NCBI GenBank assembly: GCA_963575745.1
Contig: CAUYUJ010016059.1
Span: 322,001-386,000 of the forward strand
DNA length: 64,000 nt
Direction: 5' to 3'
DNA from: Prorocentrum cordatum
Taxonomy: Eukaryota > Sar > Dinophyceae > Prorocentrales > Prorocentraceae
The notes under the pieces are model-generated. The model was not told where the DNA came from. It made no database searches and saw nothing but the letters and a program-made list of their open reading frames with translations. Of this stretch, positions 45,501 to 55,216 are shown piece after piece; the stretch's first letter is position 1; each line of letters starts with the position of its first letter. Position numbers and translations under genes: made by a program.

Positions 45501-47914
45501 CCCAGGGTCGTCGGCGGGGTGGGATAAATAGTGGGTGGCGGCACTCGGTGGCACCCTGCAGCGGGACTAAAGTCAGTCGCTTGGGGGTGGGGCACATGAG
45601 CAGTATGATCGACTGTCAGAGGGTAGCGCTGCCGTTCGGTGGATGCAGGCACGGGTGCTGGCGTCCTGGCGTCCGTGGACGCTGGCGTCGATGTTGACGT
45701 CAATGCAGGCAGTGGCACTGACGATGGTGTCGACGAGGCGGACGTGGCATGGCATGGCATGACGGCCCCAATGGCGTAGGGTGCGCCTGAAGACGGCACC
45801 CGCGCCAGCGGCCCTGGGCGAGGCGTCAGGACAGTGAGTGGCTGAGGGCTCAGTGAGGCTGACGTCGATGCGGTCGTCAATGCAGGCGTCAGTGCTGGCG
45901 TCGGAGCTGGCGTCGACGCTGGCTGCAACTCTGGCGTGGGCACGGGCGTAGGCGCAGGCGTAGGTGCTGACGCTGGCGGCGCTGGCGTAGGAGCTGTCAT
46001 CGGTGCTGGTCTCGATGGAGACGTCGGAGCTAGCGTCGATGCGGCCTGCAACTCTGGCGTAGGTACCGGCGTAGGCGCAGGCGTGGGTGTTGACGCTGGC
46101 GGTGCTGTCGTAGGGGCTGGCGTCGGTGCTAGCCTCGATACGGACGTCGGAGCTGGCGTCGAAGCTGGCTGCAACTCTGAGAGACGATGATGCCGAGGAG
46201 AGGTCTGTAGGTCACCAGGCTTCGGCGGGCCTGAAGGCGCCGCCGAGCGAGTGGCCATACAGGGAGCGCAGGAGTGGCTGATTGTGGTGCTGACGTCTCT
46301 TGCGGCCGTCGGAGCTGTCGCTGGCAGTACTGGCGTCGCTGCCGTCGATGCTGACGTCGGAGCCGCCGCTGGCAGTGGTGGCGTCGCTGCCGTCGATGCT
46401 ACCGTCGGAGCCGGCGATGCTATCGATGCCGCCGTCGGAGTCTGTGAAACTGCGGGCGGAGCCGTCGTCGCTGCCGTCGATGCGGCCGTCGGAACCGACG
46501 ATGCTAACGATGCTGACGTCGGAGCCGGCGGTACTAACGATGCTGCCATCGTAGCTGACGATGCTAGCGATGCTAGCGGTGCTGCCGTCGGAGCCGTCCT
46601 CGCCGCCGTCGATGCTGCCGTCGGGGTCGGCGAAACTGTGGTCGTTTCTGCTGTCGGTGGGAGCGTCGATGCTGACCTCGGCGCCGGCGCCGGTACTGCG
46701 TCGTCAAGGTCGTCGTGGTCGTCGTCGTCTCCTCCTCCTCCTGCGGGGCGGGGTGAGGGAGGGGGCGAGGATGGTGCCGAATCCGTACCCCTCGCTGGCG
46801 TCGAGGCTGACTGCAGTGCCGTCGTCAGAGCTGGCGTCGATGCTGTCTGCGGAGCTGGGGTTTGGTCCGTCGTGGACGTGGGCGTGGAGGCTGCCGAGGA
46901 CGATGCTGACGTCGATGTTGACGTCGATGGGGCCATAGGCACAGACGCTGGCGTCGGCAAGGCGGACGGGTCATGGCATGACAGGACGGCCCCTCTAGCG
47001 TCAGGTGCACCTGAAGGCAGCACCCTCGCCAACGGCCCTGGGCGAGGCGTCAGGACAGAGGATGTTGAAAGGCCCGTCGAGGCTGGCGTCGATGCGGTCG
47101 GCAGTGCTGGTGGCGATGCTGAGGTCGATGCAAGGACGAGCATGACGACGGCCGAGATGGTGGCCCGTTTGGGGCGGGCCAGGCCCGCCGTGCCCTTGAA
47201 GCCGCAGGCGGTGCCGAGGACGCCAAAGAACGCGTAGCCGACCTTGACGGCCCTTCTGGGGCGGGCTGGGCCCGCCGTGCCGGCGGTGTCGACGATGTGC
47301 TTGACGACGCTCCTGGTGCCCTTGCCGATGGTACGCAAGACCGTACCGACGGTGCGGAGAGCGATGCCGAAGGCGGAGCCGAGGCCGTACACGAAGTTCA
47401 GCAAGATAATGCCGATGAAGTTGAGAGCGGTGCCTGCGGTGCCGCGGGGGCGCTCTCGGGGGGAGGTTGGGGGCCGACTGCTTGTCACGCACGGCGCGAC
47501 GACGGCAGGCGTGGGACCAGCCCGACCGCACTCAGCACCGTCACCCTCAGCAGTCGGGAGCCCGACCCCCCCCTGGATACCTGGCCGTACCGAGGTGAGC
47601 AGGTGCTGGACGGAGTCGTCTGTGTTGGCGTCGGTGCCTGGTAGGTGAGCGCGGAGGTCGGCTCGGTAGGCGCGCAGCTCGGCGCGCAGGTGGAACACGT
47701 CGTGCCCGAGTATACGTAGATCTTCGTGAAGATCCGCACGCGGCACGTGTGGGGCGTGTCCAGGTGGTACTGGGAGGTCGCGCCCGTGCAGGACGGGCAC
47801 GCGGAAGACAAGGTCCTGGTGCCTATGTTCAGTAACATGGCCAGGCAGCTCAGGTAGTACAGCATGGTGAGACGTGAAAGTGCGGTGGCGGCCTGGCGCA
47901 GACAGGGGGGCCAT
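42536..47914 (-). CDS. Giant mucin-like membrane protein with C-terminal SH3/KOW-like module
   Basis: A single open frame of 1792 codons from ATG 47914. Residues ~158-190 (FIGIILLNFVYGLGSAFGIA) and ~250-265 (ISAVVMLVLA) are hydrophobic. Residues ~270-1370 are almost only Ala, Thr, Pro and Ser, as in densely O-glycosylated mucin stalks, with higher-order repeats. At ~1386-1403 is a clear transmembrane helix (WATLCATYVMYYFFIGF) followed by a basic stop-transfer cluster (RDEWRRRSAATARRRRRQR). Next come three ~38-residue Pro/Ala repeats ending in AIPVIGPHAASS, then at ~1605-1660 a small beta module (GTAVIVQGQVHN, LRGIVRGQ, HWTVTLSSGDTAHLS) typical of dinoflagellate proteins. An alternative N-terminus in another frame starts at ATG 47865. 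Such an open length in a repetitive sequence supports real coding. Function unknown. Confidence 0.65.
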   Translation of the reverse strand: MAPLSAPGRHRTFTSHHAVLPELPGHVTEHRHQDLVFRVPVLHGRDLPVPPGHAPHVPRADLHEDLRILGHDVFHLRAELRAYRADLRAHLPGTDANTDDSVQHLLTSVRPGIQGGVGLPTAEGDGAECGRAGPTPAVVAPCVTSSRPPTSPRERPRGTAGTALNFIGIILLNFVYGLGSAFGIALRTVGTVLRTIGKGTRSVVKHIVDTAGTAGPARPRRAVKVGYAFFGVLGTACGFKGTAGLARPKRATISAVVMLVLASTSASPPALPTASTPASTGLSTSSVLTPRPGPLARVLPSGAPDARGAVLSCHDPSALPTPASVPMAPSTSTSTSASSSAASTPTSTTDQTPAPQTASTPALTTALQSASTPARGTDSAPSSPPPSPRPAGGGGDDDDHDDLDDAVPAPAPRSASTLPPTAETTTVSPTPTAASTAARTAPTAAPLASLASSATMAASLVPPAPTSASLASSVPTAASTAATTAPPAVSQTPTAASIASPAPTVASTAATPPLPAAAPTSASTAATPVLPATAPTAARDVSTTISHSCAPCMATRSAAPSGPPKPGDLQTSPRHHRLSELQPASTPAPTSVSRLAPTPAPTTAPPASTPTPAPTPVPTPELQAASTLAPTSPSRPAPMTAPTPAPPASAPTPAPTPVPTPELQPASTPAPTPALTPALTTASTSASLSPQPLTVLTPRPGPLARVPSSGAPYAIGAVMPCHATSASSTPSSVPLPALTSTSTPASTDARTPAPVPASTERQRYPLTVDHTAHVPHPQATDFSPAAGCHRVPPPTIYPTPPTTLGVSRPAPPTTASIEAPTSTSTSAPTAASRPASMSPQPVTALTPRPGPRAGVQPSGALSASGAAMSCHATSASSPVSSVSLSVPTTTSTPPRTAAGTSASAATAFGRPPSTSAVADSPAAAPTLAPTSASTAAPQTASTAVSTTAPMTASTAAYTAVAPALTSAPTPALTTGSASVSSAPTAASTTRSTPSGTLTAIGAAMPRRIMSATSTPTPAPRPASTLTATSAPTTASTPASTSPQPFTVLTPRPGPLARVPSSGAPYASGTAMSCHDTSASSISSSAALSASTTTSTTARTAAVTAASAVPVFGRPPTAAAMSDSPAASSSTLAPTPTTTAPPTPDPHAAPTPATAPAPSAAEASAPMTAAPTPASAVSASTPAPWTATSEPKAAPTSLSTPAPTPALTTALTLAPPAPAAAPTTPAPKPESQAAATSDPTPTPTSTVRPAPTTAPTPAPPASPPTPAPTPVPTPELQPASTPTPPSASTLAPMAASSIASTPALPAAAPTPTPTRAPTLTPAPTPAPSAAETSSPTTTLTPTLPDSARPESSAAAPKVAPTSAYTAAFVERVWLEVIEWYNVVSPSTWATLCATYVMYYFFIGFRDEWRRRSAATARRRRRQRGGDVDRRRPLGHQTAAQGRPGISPRAASSLEPTPLPKPGCTPAGAASAPPHGTTPAIPVIGPHTASSLESTPPPKPGSTPAGAASAPPHGTTPAIPVIGPHAASSPGVTPPPQPGSTAAGPASAVSHAHTPALGPGSLATSRVSTSTASTSTVTVREHFERFLGPQPATIGHLRAVNCRLAAWIPPRLHAGTAVIVQGQVHNPINGLRGIVRGQSSEHPGHWTVTLSSGDTAHLSCSSLTVPAPALRAEMPPPSTGAQTKAQTQGPQPGPAVDPRHRTSAAQRPDVTAAVPCRPPALTVPPSSRAQTERTADCEVGLRDSRDDGADDHYLHHDSGPQFGHAPNLRGRGPRPPARPRSRPHPPRHSQASAH
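44690..47075 (-). repeat. Higher-order repeats inside the mucin-like ORF
   Basis: A ~110-bp block encoding LTPRPGPLARVPSSGAPYA...GAVMPCHATSASS recurs at about 44695-44800, 45297-45400, 45748-45860 and 46970-47075, with a partial copy near 44885. Between them are 9-12-bp Ala/Thr/Pro/Ser codon repeats. Copies stay in one frame with different synonymous codons, arguing for selection on the protein. Confidence 0.75.
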
Positions 47915-48066
47915 GGCGGCGGTCGCACTGAGGAAGTGAGGAGACGCAAATCAGTACCGCGCTGCTGGCGCGGTTCCGGTCTCGCGAGGCCTGGAGTCGG
48001 GACTCCAGAGCGGGGCGCTTCGCGTCGCGGCTACGCTATGAGTGCAGGGCACTCTCGAGCCGAGAC

Positions 48067-48067
<1 letters not shown>
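47915..48067. other. Presumed 5' flank of the mucin-like gene
   Basis: About 150 bp of GC-rich DNA between the long ORF and the GA tract. No DinoSL acceptor or promoter element can be identified with confidence. Confidence 0.4.
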
Positions 48068-48147
<80 letters not shown>

Positions 48148-48313
48148 GGAGAGAGCGAGAGAGAGAGAGAGAGCAGAGAGAGAGAGAGAGAGAGCGGGAG
48201 AGAGCGAGGGAGAGCGAGAGAGAGCGAGAGAGAGCGAGTGAGAGCGAGAGAGAGAGAGAGAGAGCGAGAGAGAGCGACAGAGAGCGAGAGAGAGCAAGAG
48301 AGAGCGAGAGAGC

Positions 48314-48353
<40 letters not shown>

Positions 48354-48361
48354 GAGAAAGA

Positions 48362-48395
<34 letters not shown>

Positions 48396-48421
48396 AGAGA
48401 AGAGAAGAGAAGAGAGAGAGC

Positions 48422-48454
<33 letters not shown>

Positions 48455-48486
48455 GAGAGAGCAGAGAGAGAATAGAGAGAAGAGAG

Positions 48487-48524
<38 letters not shown>

Positions 48525-48710
48525 AGAGATAGAGGCAGAGAGAGAGAGGCACAGAGAGAGAGGCAGAGAGAGAGAGAGAGGCAGAGAGACAGAGGCAGAG
48601 AGAGAGGCAGAGAGAGAGAGAGAGGCAGGGAAAGAGAGGCAGAGACAGAGAGAGGGCAGAGAGAGAGAGAGAGAGAGACAGAGAGAGCAGAGAGAGCAGA
48701 GAGAGAGGCA
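48068..48710 (+). repeat. 640-bp GA polypurine tract
   Basis: (GA)n with regular GC, CA and AAG interruptions. Plus-strand Arg/Glu frames and minus-strand Ser/Leu frames are repeat translations. Confidence 0.97.
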
Positions 48711-49140
48711 GCTCAGTCACACTTAAATCCAGATTCGTCCTCATCGAGTCCCACCACCAAGGGAGCGCCAGCAAGGAGATGCACATATGGGGATCCCCAC
48801 GCAGTGAATAATCTTATACACACACACACACACAAAGGATTCCCAAGAAACTGATTTTCGCTTGGTTTTGTGTTCAAAATGCTGCTCTCGCTGAGGCGCT
48901 GGCTTCATTTTCGGGCCACCGCTTGTTCCGAATCGTGCTCCCGCTGCGGCGCTGGCCTCATTTCCGCGCTTGCGCTTGTTCCGTATCGTGCTTCCGCTGC
49001 AGCGCTGGCGTCATTATTTCCAGCGCCATGCCACGGCATGGTTTTCGGTTCTTCCGCTTCCGCTCGTTCCGAATCGTGCTCCCGCTGCAGCGCTGGCGTC
49101 ATAATTTCCAGCGCCATGCCACGGTATGGTTTCGGTCCTT
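48711..49140 (+). repeat. GTTCCGAATCGTGCTCCCGC tandem repeat
   Basis: After unique DNA with a CA run (48818-48834), four units start at about 48868, 48925, 48979 and 49066. Each has GTTCNNAATNGTGCTCYCGC, TGMRGCGCTGGC and TCATTTTC. The last two also share CAGCGCCATGCCACGGNATG. The first unit (GTGTTCAAAATGCTGCTCTC) is closest to the 37.7-kb family. Confidence 0.8.
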
Positions 49141-50135
49141 CCAAGTAGGTCCCAGTGGCCTCCAGAAGAAGCCATCGGAAGTGATTACAAATTCGGTGTC
49201 GATTCGTTGATTTTTTTGGTCGCAGAAGCCCCCCCTCACTTTGGGGCGTCGCCACGCCATGCTATGTCATGCTACGCGTTGATCTTCAACACCATGCTAT
49301 GCCATGTAATGCTACGCCATGCTGCGACATCCGATTGTGCGAATGGAGAGAAGATCTACGCCATGGTAAGGGATGCGAGGGATGGGCCCGCCCGCACTGA
49401 AAGTCACTCCGGCGAAAGGTCACTCCCACATCCGGTCGAACTCCGGCTCGAGTGAGCCAGGCCAGGGAAGGCCCCCGCACGGCGCGCGCCCGCGGCGGCT
49501 CTCGCGATGACTTGCCCGCGAGGGCAGGCTCCAGCCGCAGGCAAGCAGCGGGCGGCGGCGCCAGCCTGAAAGCGTCCCCTTTCGTGCCCCCTTCGGGCCC
49601 CTCCCGAGCCCCAAGGGGCTCGTTTAGGTACCGTTAGGGTACCTTTTCGGACCACCCTCGCCGCCCCCCCATTCATGACCCCCCTTGTACGCAACGCCCA
49701 AGCCCGGACGCTTGCGCGCAGGCCGGGGCACAAGTGTGGCAGCCGTGCAGGAGCGGCACGCGCCCTGGCGCTGACCAGGCGGATGCACCATGCCGAACGG
49801 AGCGGCGAACAGACCATTCGCCGCTCCCTGCGATGGGCGTTGAGCGATCGGGTCCCTGGCGTTGCTGATGGACGCAGCGAGCATGGCGCAGCCCCTCGGC
49901 TTGGAAAGCGAGGCTGGGGCGCCGCGTAAGCTCGGTATCCGTGCGAAATGAACGATGATCAAAAACGGGTCTTACGCGAAGTGGCATAGACATTACGCGG
50001 CGGCTGACGCGGGCCGTCAGCGCGGCACGCTACATTGGAGACGAAGGCGCTTACGCGCGACCTTCCGCGGGCAGCTTACGCGCCAATGTCGGCGCAGACG
50101 CCCTCGTTTTTTCGCGTCTTTCAAGTGGGCGCTCC
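49141..50135. other. Unassigned DNA
   Basis: Around 49255-49325 CATGCTATGYCATG words recur. A G+C-rich tract follows. No recognisable gene; the open frames differ in every frame without domain signs. Confidence 0.45.
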
Positions 50136-50984
50136 ATGGGCCTCCTCCTCGCGCTACTGGCCTGGCAGCTTGCCAAGTGGCCCCAAGGCGATCGACTCGA
50201 CATCATCCTCGGGGATTTACTTGAGCAAGCCGAGGACAACCTCCGCACCGCACAGCAGGAGAGAGAGGAGGCCCTTGCTGGTTTCAAGAAGAAGGGGCAG
50301 GAGCCCCAGGAGGTGACCCAATACGAGGAGCAGTTCAGTCTGAAGCACCACCTGCAGCAGCAAGAGCAACATCCGCACGTGCAGGACCCCATGGTGCGGC
50401 GCCTCATCGAGGTGCAGAAGCTCATAGCCGCAGAGGCGGTCAGCGGCGAGCGCCCGCTGGAGGATGCCGTGGAGATGGCTGGAGGCGAGCGGCCACTGGA
50501 ATATGCAGCCGGAGCGCCGGGGGAGCGGCAGAAGTGCAAGGTGCAGGAGACCAGGGGAGACCACCAGGTGGTGCTCCGAGAGCAGCACAAGGAGCTCATG
50601 GGCATGGGTAATCTTGGTGCCGAATGCCACGTCGTCACAGAGATGCGTTTAAGCGGGGCGGTCCAGCACCAGAAGCAGCAGCAGGAGGCGCAGGAAGGCC
50701 AGGGGATGCGTAAGGCTTGTCACGCCGCCGGGGGCGTTATTGACGAGATGCGCCGCGTCGCGGAAAAGGACCCGATGCCAACCCAATTCGGGGGCCTGGG
50801 AGTGCTCCTGCACCGCTACGCCCCCAAGTTTTCGCACGGCTGGTCCACCCTGCCCCGAAGGTGTCGGCGGTCAAGCGGGAACGGCAGAGACCACGCTCAT
50901 GCCACGTGCTACTCCTGCAGCCTGGTGTTGCGCTCGGGTCCTCGTCCAACTACCTCAGCAACTGGTGGCGGACCGTGGCGATGA
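50136..50984 (+). CDS. Possible gene: hydrophobic N-terminus and Gln/Glu-rich coiled coil
   Basis: ATG at 50136 opens 282 codons. Residues 1-15 (MGLLLALLAWQLAKW) look like a short signal or membrane anchor. Residues 25-200 are charged and helical (LGDLLEQAEDNLRTAQQERE, EQFSLKHHLQQQEQ, MRLSGAVQHQKQQQEAQEGQ), suggesting a coiled coil. The last 60 residues lose this character and may be past a splice site or frame error. No family is recognised. The opposite strand is also open over 50217-50630, but its translation is nearly all Leu, as expected for the complement of Gln/Glu codons, so I prefer the plus strand. Confidence 0.4.
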   Translation: MGLLLALLAWQLAKWPQGDRLDIILGDLLEQAEDNLRTAQQEREEALAGFKKKGQEPQEVTQYEEQFSLKHHLQQQEQHPHVQDPMVRRLIEVQKLIAAEAVSGERPLEDAVEMAGGERPLEYAAGAPGERQKCKVQETRGDHQVVLREQHKELMGMGNLGAECHVVTEMRLSGAVQHQKQQQEAQEGQGMRKACHAAGGVIDEMRRVAEKDPMPTQFGGLGVLLHRYAPKFSHGWSTLPRRCRRSSGNGRDHAHATCYSCSLVLRSGPRPTTSATGGGPWR

Positions 50985-52263
50985 GACTTCCTGCCGCATC
51001 CAGCTCGCGCGGTCGACGGAAATGAGCACATGTCGCACGGATACCATTGAAGATGCGAAGCCCAAGCACATGTCGCACCTCCTCCTCCTCCTCCACCTCG
51101 AGCGTACCCCAAAAGTTGACAACGTCATCACTCGACCTCATGCTGCAACGGACGGAGGGGCGCAGGGCACTCACCTCGGTTTCCGCGAGAGCAGCTCCGC
51201 TTCAGTCCTCCTCCTCCTCCTCCTCCTCCTCCTCCTCCTCTGGCGGTGAGGCTCCCGAGGCCTGGCCCGACCCTCCAGAGGGCCCCCCCCCCCCTACGAC
51301 CGCCAACTCGTCCTCCACCAGGCGCGCGCGGGTCCCCCCAACCGCCCCAGCACAATGATCGGCAGCTGGCACGCTTATCCACCGCCCCTCACATGGGGCG
51401 ATCTCCCAAGGATGGCCGGCTGTCTGACACAGCGGCCACTCCCAAATAGGAGGGGTCTGCCGACAGGGGTCTTTTCCCAACTCGCTGCCTGCTCGTCCTC
51501 GTCGTCCTCCTCGTTCTCGTCCTCGTCCTCGTTTTCCTCCTCCTCCTCCTCCTTCTCCTCCTCCTCCTCGTTGCATCCCACTCTTCCCTCCTCGCCCTCC
51601 TCGCCCTCCGCCTGCTCGCTTCCTCCGTGCCTCCTCTTCCTCCTCCTCGTCCTCCTCCTCCTCCTTTCCTCCTCCTTTCCTCCTCCTTTCCTCCTCCTCC
51701 TACTCCTCCTCCTCCTCCCATCCTCTGGGGCCGCTGGAGTTCCCAGGAACCTCCAGAGGCCCCAACGGACGCTTCAAATATGCCCAACACGCCCACGCTC
51801 TCGATGACCTCGAGCCTCGATTCCGACGGGCCTTCGAGCACCGGTGCCCGATCCCAGACTGTGACATTGTGTTGTTTTTCGCAGCGCGGACACCCGCGGT
51901 GTCTGGACCTTTGACATTTGCGTTTTGCTCTGAAGTTTTCGGGATCCCAAGCCAAATCTCCCCAAACCGACAGAGCAGCAAGCATCCGCCGTGTTCTCTC
52001 CGCAGCGAGAGGAGGCCAGCCGAAAAGCACCCCGAGGCCTGCACACGTCTTGTTTCCTTGCCGCAGGGTCCAGCGCAGCGAGGGCGTTGGCGGGAAGATG
52101 TGCAAACCTGATCACCACCGAACGTGTGCCGTGATGGGGGCAACCAACAGGCACCCGCACGTGCAACCACTTCTGCGACATACCCAACCCATCGACACCT
52201 AGGGTTGATATAAAGTGTGCCGACAGCCGCTTGACAGCAGCAGTGCAAAAGACGGTGCGCGGC
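50985..52263. other. Unassigned DNA with TCC tracts
   Basis: (TCC)n at 51205-51240 and TCC/TCG-rich DNA at 51490-51722. The rest (51723-52200) shows no recognisable gene. Confidence 0.5.
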
Positions 52264-52436
52264 GTATATACTTACACGTGTATGCGGTTGTAAACGTATA
52301 TATATATATGTATATCGATATATAAATAAGTATGCCTACACCTATTATACTGGATTGATCTGCATATACACGGATACATGAATCTATACATGTATATGTA
52401 TGATGCATATATATATATATACATATAGGCGGCCGA
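52264..52436. repeat. AT-rich island
   Basis: TA-, ATAC- and CATATA-rich DNA in strong contrast to the GC-rich surroundings. A simple-sequence island; no gene. Confidence 0.7.
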
Positions 52437-53267
52437 CTCGCATGATAAACGTACGGGGAGGCGTTGCACGGGAAAGGAGACGCAAGAACATGAAGACAAT
52501 GAGGTGGAAACACAATCACGTCGGCAAACACAGCGGAACGATGGAGCATGAGCAAGATATGACTGCATAGGCGGAGACACAAGCAGACAATGACATGTAG
52601 CGTTTTTTCCATATCTCCCCTCCCTTCTCCTCCGCATCCTCATCCTCCTCCTCGTCCTCCTCCCCCTCCTCCTCGCCCTTCCCTTCGCCCTTCCTTTCCT
52701 CATCCTCCTCGTTCCCTTCCTCCTCTTCCTCGCCTCCCCCCCCTTTCTCCCCCTCCTCCTCCTCCTCCTCCTCCTCCTCCTGTTCCTCGTCCTCCTCCTG
52801 CTCCTCCTCCTGCTCCTCCTCCACCACCTCCCCCTCTTCCTCCTCCTCCTCCTCCTCCTCCTCCTCCTCATCATCATCATCATCATAATCATCATCATCC
52901 TCCTCCTCATCCTCCCTCTCCCCCTCCTCATCCTCATCCTCATCCTCGTCCTCCCCCTCCTTCCTTTTCTCTTGCTCATCGTCCTCTTCCTCATTTTGTC
53001 TCTCGCCTCCCCGATCTCGTCCGGCTCCTCCTCGTCCTCGTCCTCGTCCCCCCCTCTTCCTCCTCCCCCTTTCCTCCTCCTCCTCTCCTCCTCCTCCTCA
53101 TCCTCCTTCTCTCTCCTCCTTCTCTCCTCCTCCGCTTCCTCCTCCTCCTCCTCCCTCTCCTCCAGCTCCTCCTCCTCCTCGTCCTCCTTCTCCGCCTGTT
53201 CCTCCTCCTCCGCCTGTTCCTCCTCCTCCTCCTCATCATCATCATCCCCCAGCCCTCCTCCTCCGCA
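52437..53267 (+). repeat. TCC triplet DNA
   Basis: From about 52615 to 53250 the plus strand is almost entirely TCC, TCG, CCC and TCA triplets with an ATC run (52867-52900). Ser/Pro frames (plus) and Glu/Arg frames (minus) are compositional. Confidence 0.85.
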
Positions 53268-53403
53268 TCCGCGTGGGGCCCAGCTATGTTGCGCACCCCA
53301 GCAGCGTTCAAAGATCTGAAGGTCTTACATTTCGCAGCACCCCACCACTTCCCAGGGATGGCGAGGTCATCGAGGTCCGCGTGGGGCCCTAGTGTGCTGA
53401 CCC
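53268..53403 (+). repeat. ~105-bp tandem repeat, left remnant beside LINE 2
   Basis: About 1.3 units: GTGGGGCCCAGCTATGTTGC, CAGCAGCGTTCAAAG, CTTACATTTCGCAGC, CCAGGGATGGCGAGGTC, GTGGGGCCCTAGTGTGCTGAC. It has the same order and orientation as 57326-57600. It ends where the LINE 2 tail begins. Confidence 0.8.
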
Positions 53404-53479
53404 CCCATCACTCACTCACTCACTCAAGCCATGCAGAATCCAGCGCGCGGGCGGGAAAAACAAGCTCAGCACAGCCTGC

Positions 53480-54136
53480 GCTGCCAAGAGGAGGAAGGAA
53501 AAGCGGCCTGCTGATGCGAACCCTTTCCACACTTTCTCGTCCATGATGGCTTCGAGTAGGCGCTGTTCTGATGGGGAAGCAATCCTTTACTTCGTCGTAC
53601 AAACAGTTTGTCCATCGATTGCTCGGTCTCCCACGAGATTGTTTCACAATGCTCGTTGCTGGAAGCGCACTGTTAGGCATACAGTAAGTTATCTCAATGC
53701 AACCGCGTCGCTGCTGCGACACACCTTCCCAAACAACACACCACGCCACTCTTCAATAGCTGCGACGTGTAAGGTATTTGTGCCGCTCTTTCCCATGTGG
53801 TAATGTTGGACACTCTGGCAATACGAATCGACTTGATGCCGACAGGACACGCAAGCACCAGGCTTGAAACCCATCGAGTTTGCGCCGACCAGCTTTGCTG
53901 AGCCATGCGCTACATTAATTATGCATTACCTTGGTTGTGATAAGTGCCCCAGACACTTCCAACTTCCTTTTCGCACTGATTGGCGCAAGCTTCCACGCCT
54001 AAGCATACCTTGGAAGTTCCCCCCCATGCACCACCCAACCTTCTTCCCAACTCCTCTTTTAAAAATGATCCCGGCGTCGTGCAGTCTAGCCCCCCTAAGT
54101 ACTTCATGGGCGCGGTGGAAATAATGAGTTTTTTGT
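53480..54136 (-). pseudogene. LINE 2 ORF2, region after the RT core
   Basis: Pieces in changing frames match the tail of RTE-type ORF2: APMKYLGGLDCTTPGSFLKE and ELGRRLGGAW (KYLG block), VSNITTWERAAQIPYTSQLL near 53810, and KQSRGRPSNRWTNCLYDEVK near 53620. At least two frame changes separate them. Confidence 0.75.
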
Positions 54137-55216
54137 TTACAGTGGAATCGGCAATGCGCAAATCGCAATGTATTTGAAGCAATTGAAGTTGTCCAAATGC
54201 AACTCCATGCCCATATGTGCACTGGCACCTGCAACTGCATCCAACAATTGTTGCATCTGTCGCTCGTTGCTCCCGACTAGGACTGTACCGTCTGCGCGCA
54301 AAAGTGCAAAATACTTCCAAAAGACAATGCTCGAACAACGTCGCCTTTCAAGAACGTTTCCGCGTCTTTGACAAGCGCGCTGTCCGTCAGCCACGCCGAA
54401 CCGACGGGAGCCATATATGTACCCAGTGAGTTGCAGCATGTGTGGGGGCACACCAACTGCGGCAAGTGCATCGAGAAGAGTCTGCAAATTGATGGGGCCG
54501 AAGGCCTTTTTCCAGTCGAGCGCGAATAGGGCCACGGCACCATCGCGAGCGGCACATGCTAGTTCTATATGTCTGCGGACGGCATGAAAGGCGTTGGTTG
54601 TGCAAATCTTCCTCTGTGATCGGTAATACCGCCCCCAATGGCCGGCGTCGAAGAAATGTCGCCGGGCGCGTTTTCCATTGTATTTGTTCGAAATGCTCTG
54701 CCAGTGTGTCTGCTCCGTCCGTGCTGCCAACGAGATATATCCGTGCAAATTTATCAGCCGTCCTTGTTTGCGCGGTGTTGGCCGGCACGCGCGCTTGATC
54801 GAAGCCCAATCTGCAGCAGCAACCCGTTGATCCACCCAAACGGTTTGATCAAGCTGGGCAGAATCCCGCACTTGTTTGAACAACTTCTTCCTGCCCATTG
54901 GAATGTTATTGGCCCGAGCCGTACCCCGCTGCGCTATCAATTCCGAAATGCGCTGTGTGATCCATGGCTTTTGTCTCTTGCGTTTCTGGCGGGGCAGGGC
55001 CGTCTGAGCCTGGGCGATCGCATTCTTCATGTTCTCCCGCGTCTGCTGCGCATAGAATGCAGCGGCACTGTGGGCGGCGTTGAACGCGCTCGTAAAGGAT
55101 TCTCGGGCCCTCGCATCGCGCGTCGCCGCCATGTCGAATGCGTTGGTTTGTTGACGATCAACGGGCGATGCCTCGAGAACAGAAAAGCACGTCACCAGGG
55201 AATGGTCAATCGCCAA
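54137..55216 (-). pseudogene. LINE 2 ORF2, reverse transcriptase with damaged active site
   Basis: The frame opens with the linker (QKRKRQKPWITQRISELIAQ). Motif A is ALFALDWKKAFGPINLQTLL. Motif B is unreadable in this frame, with RRGNVLERRRCSSIVFWKYF in its place. The motif C region reads RADGTVLVGS where an active RT has the ADD triad, so the second catalytic Asp is Gly. After it comes LLDAVAGASAHMGMELHLDN. The enzyme would be inactive even without the frameshifts elsewhere. Continuity over 359 codons despite this suggests mutations accumulated mostly as substitutions here. Confidence 0.85.

Noticed and set aside
50217-50630. Leu-rich minus-strand ORF
   Set aside because: Shadow of the Gln/Glu-rich plus-strand frame; Leu content follows from reversed CAG/GAG codons.
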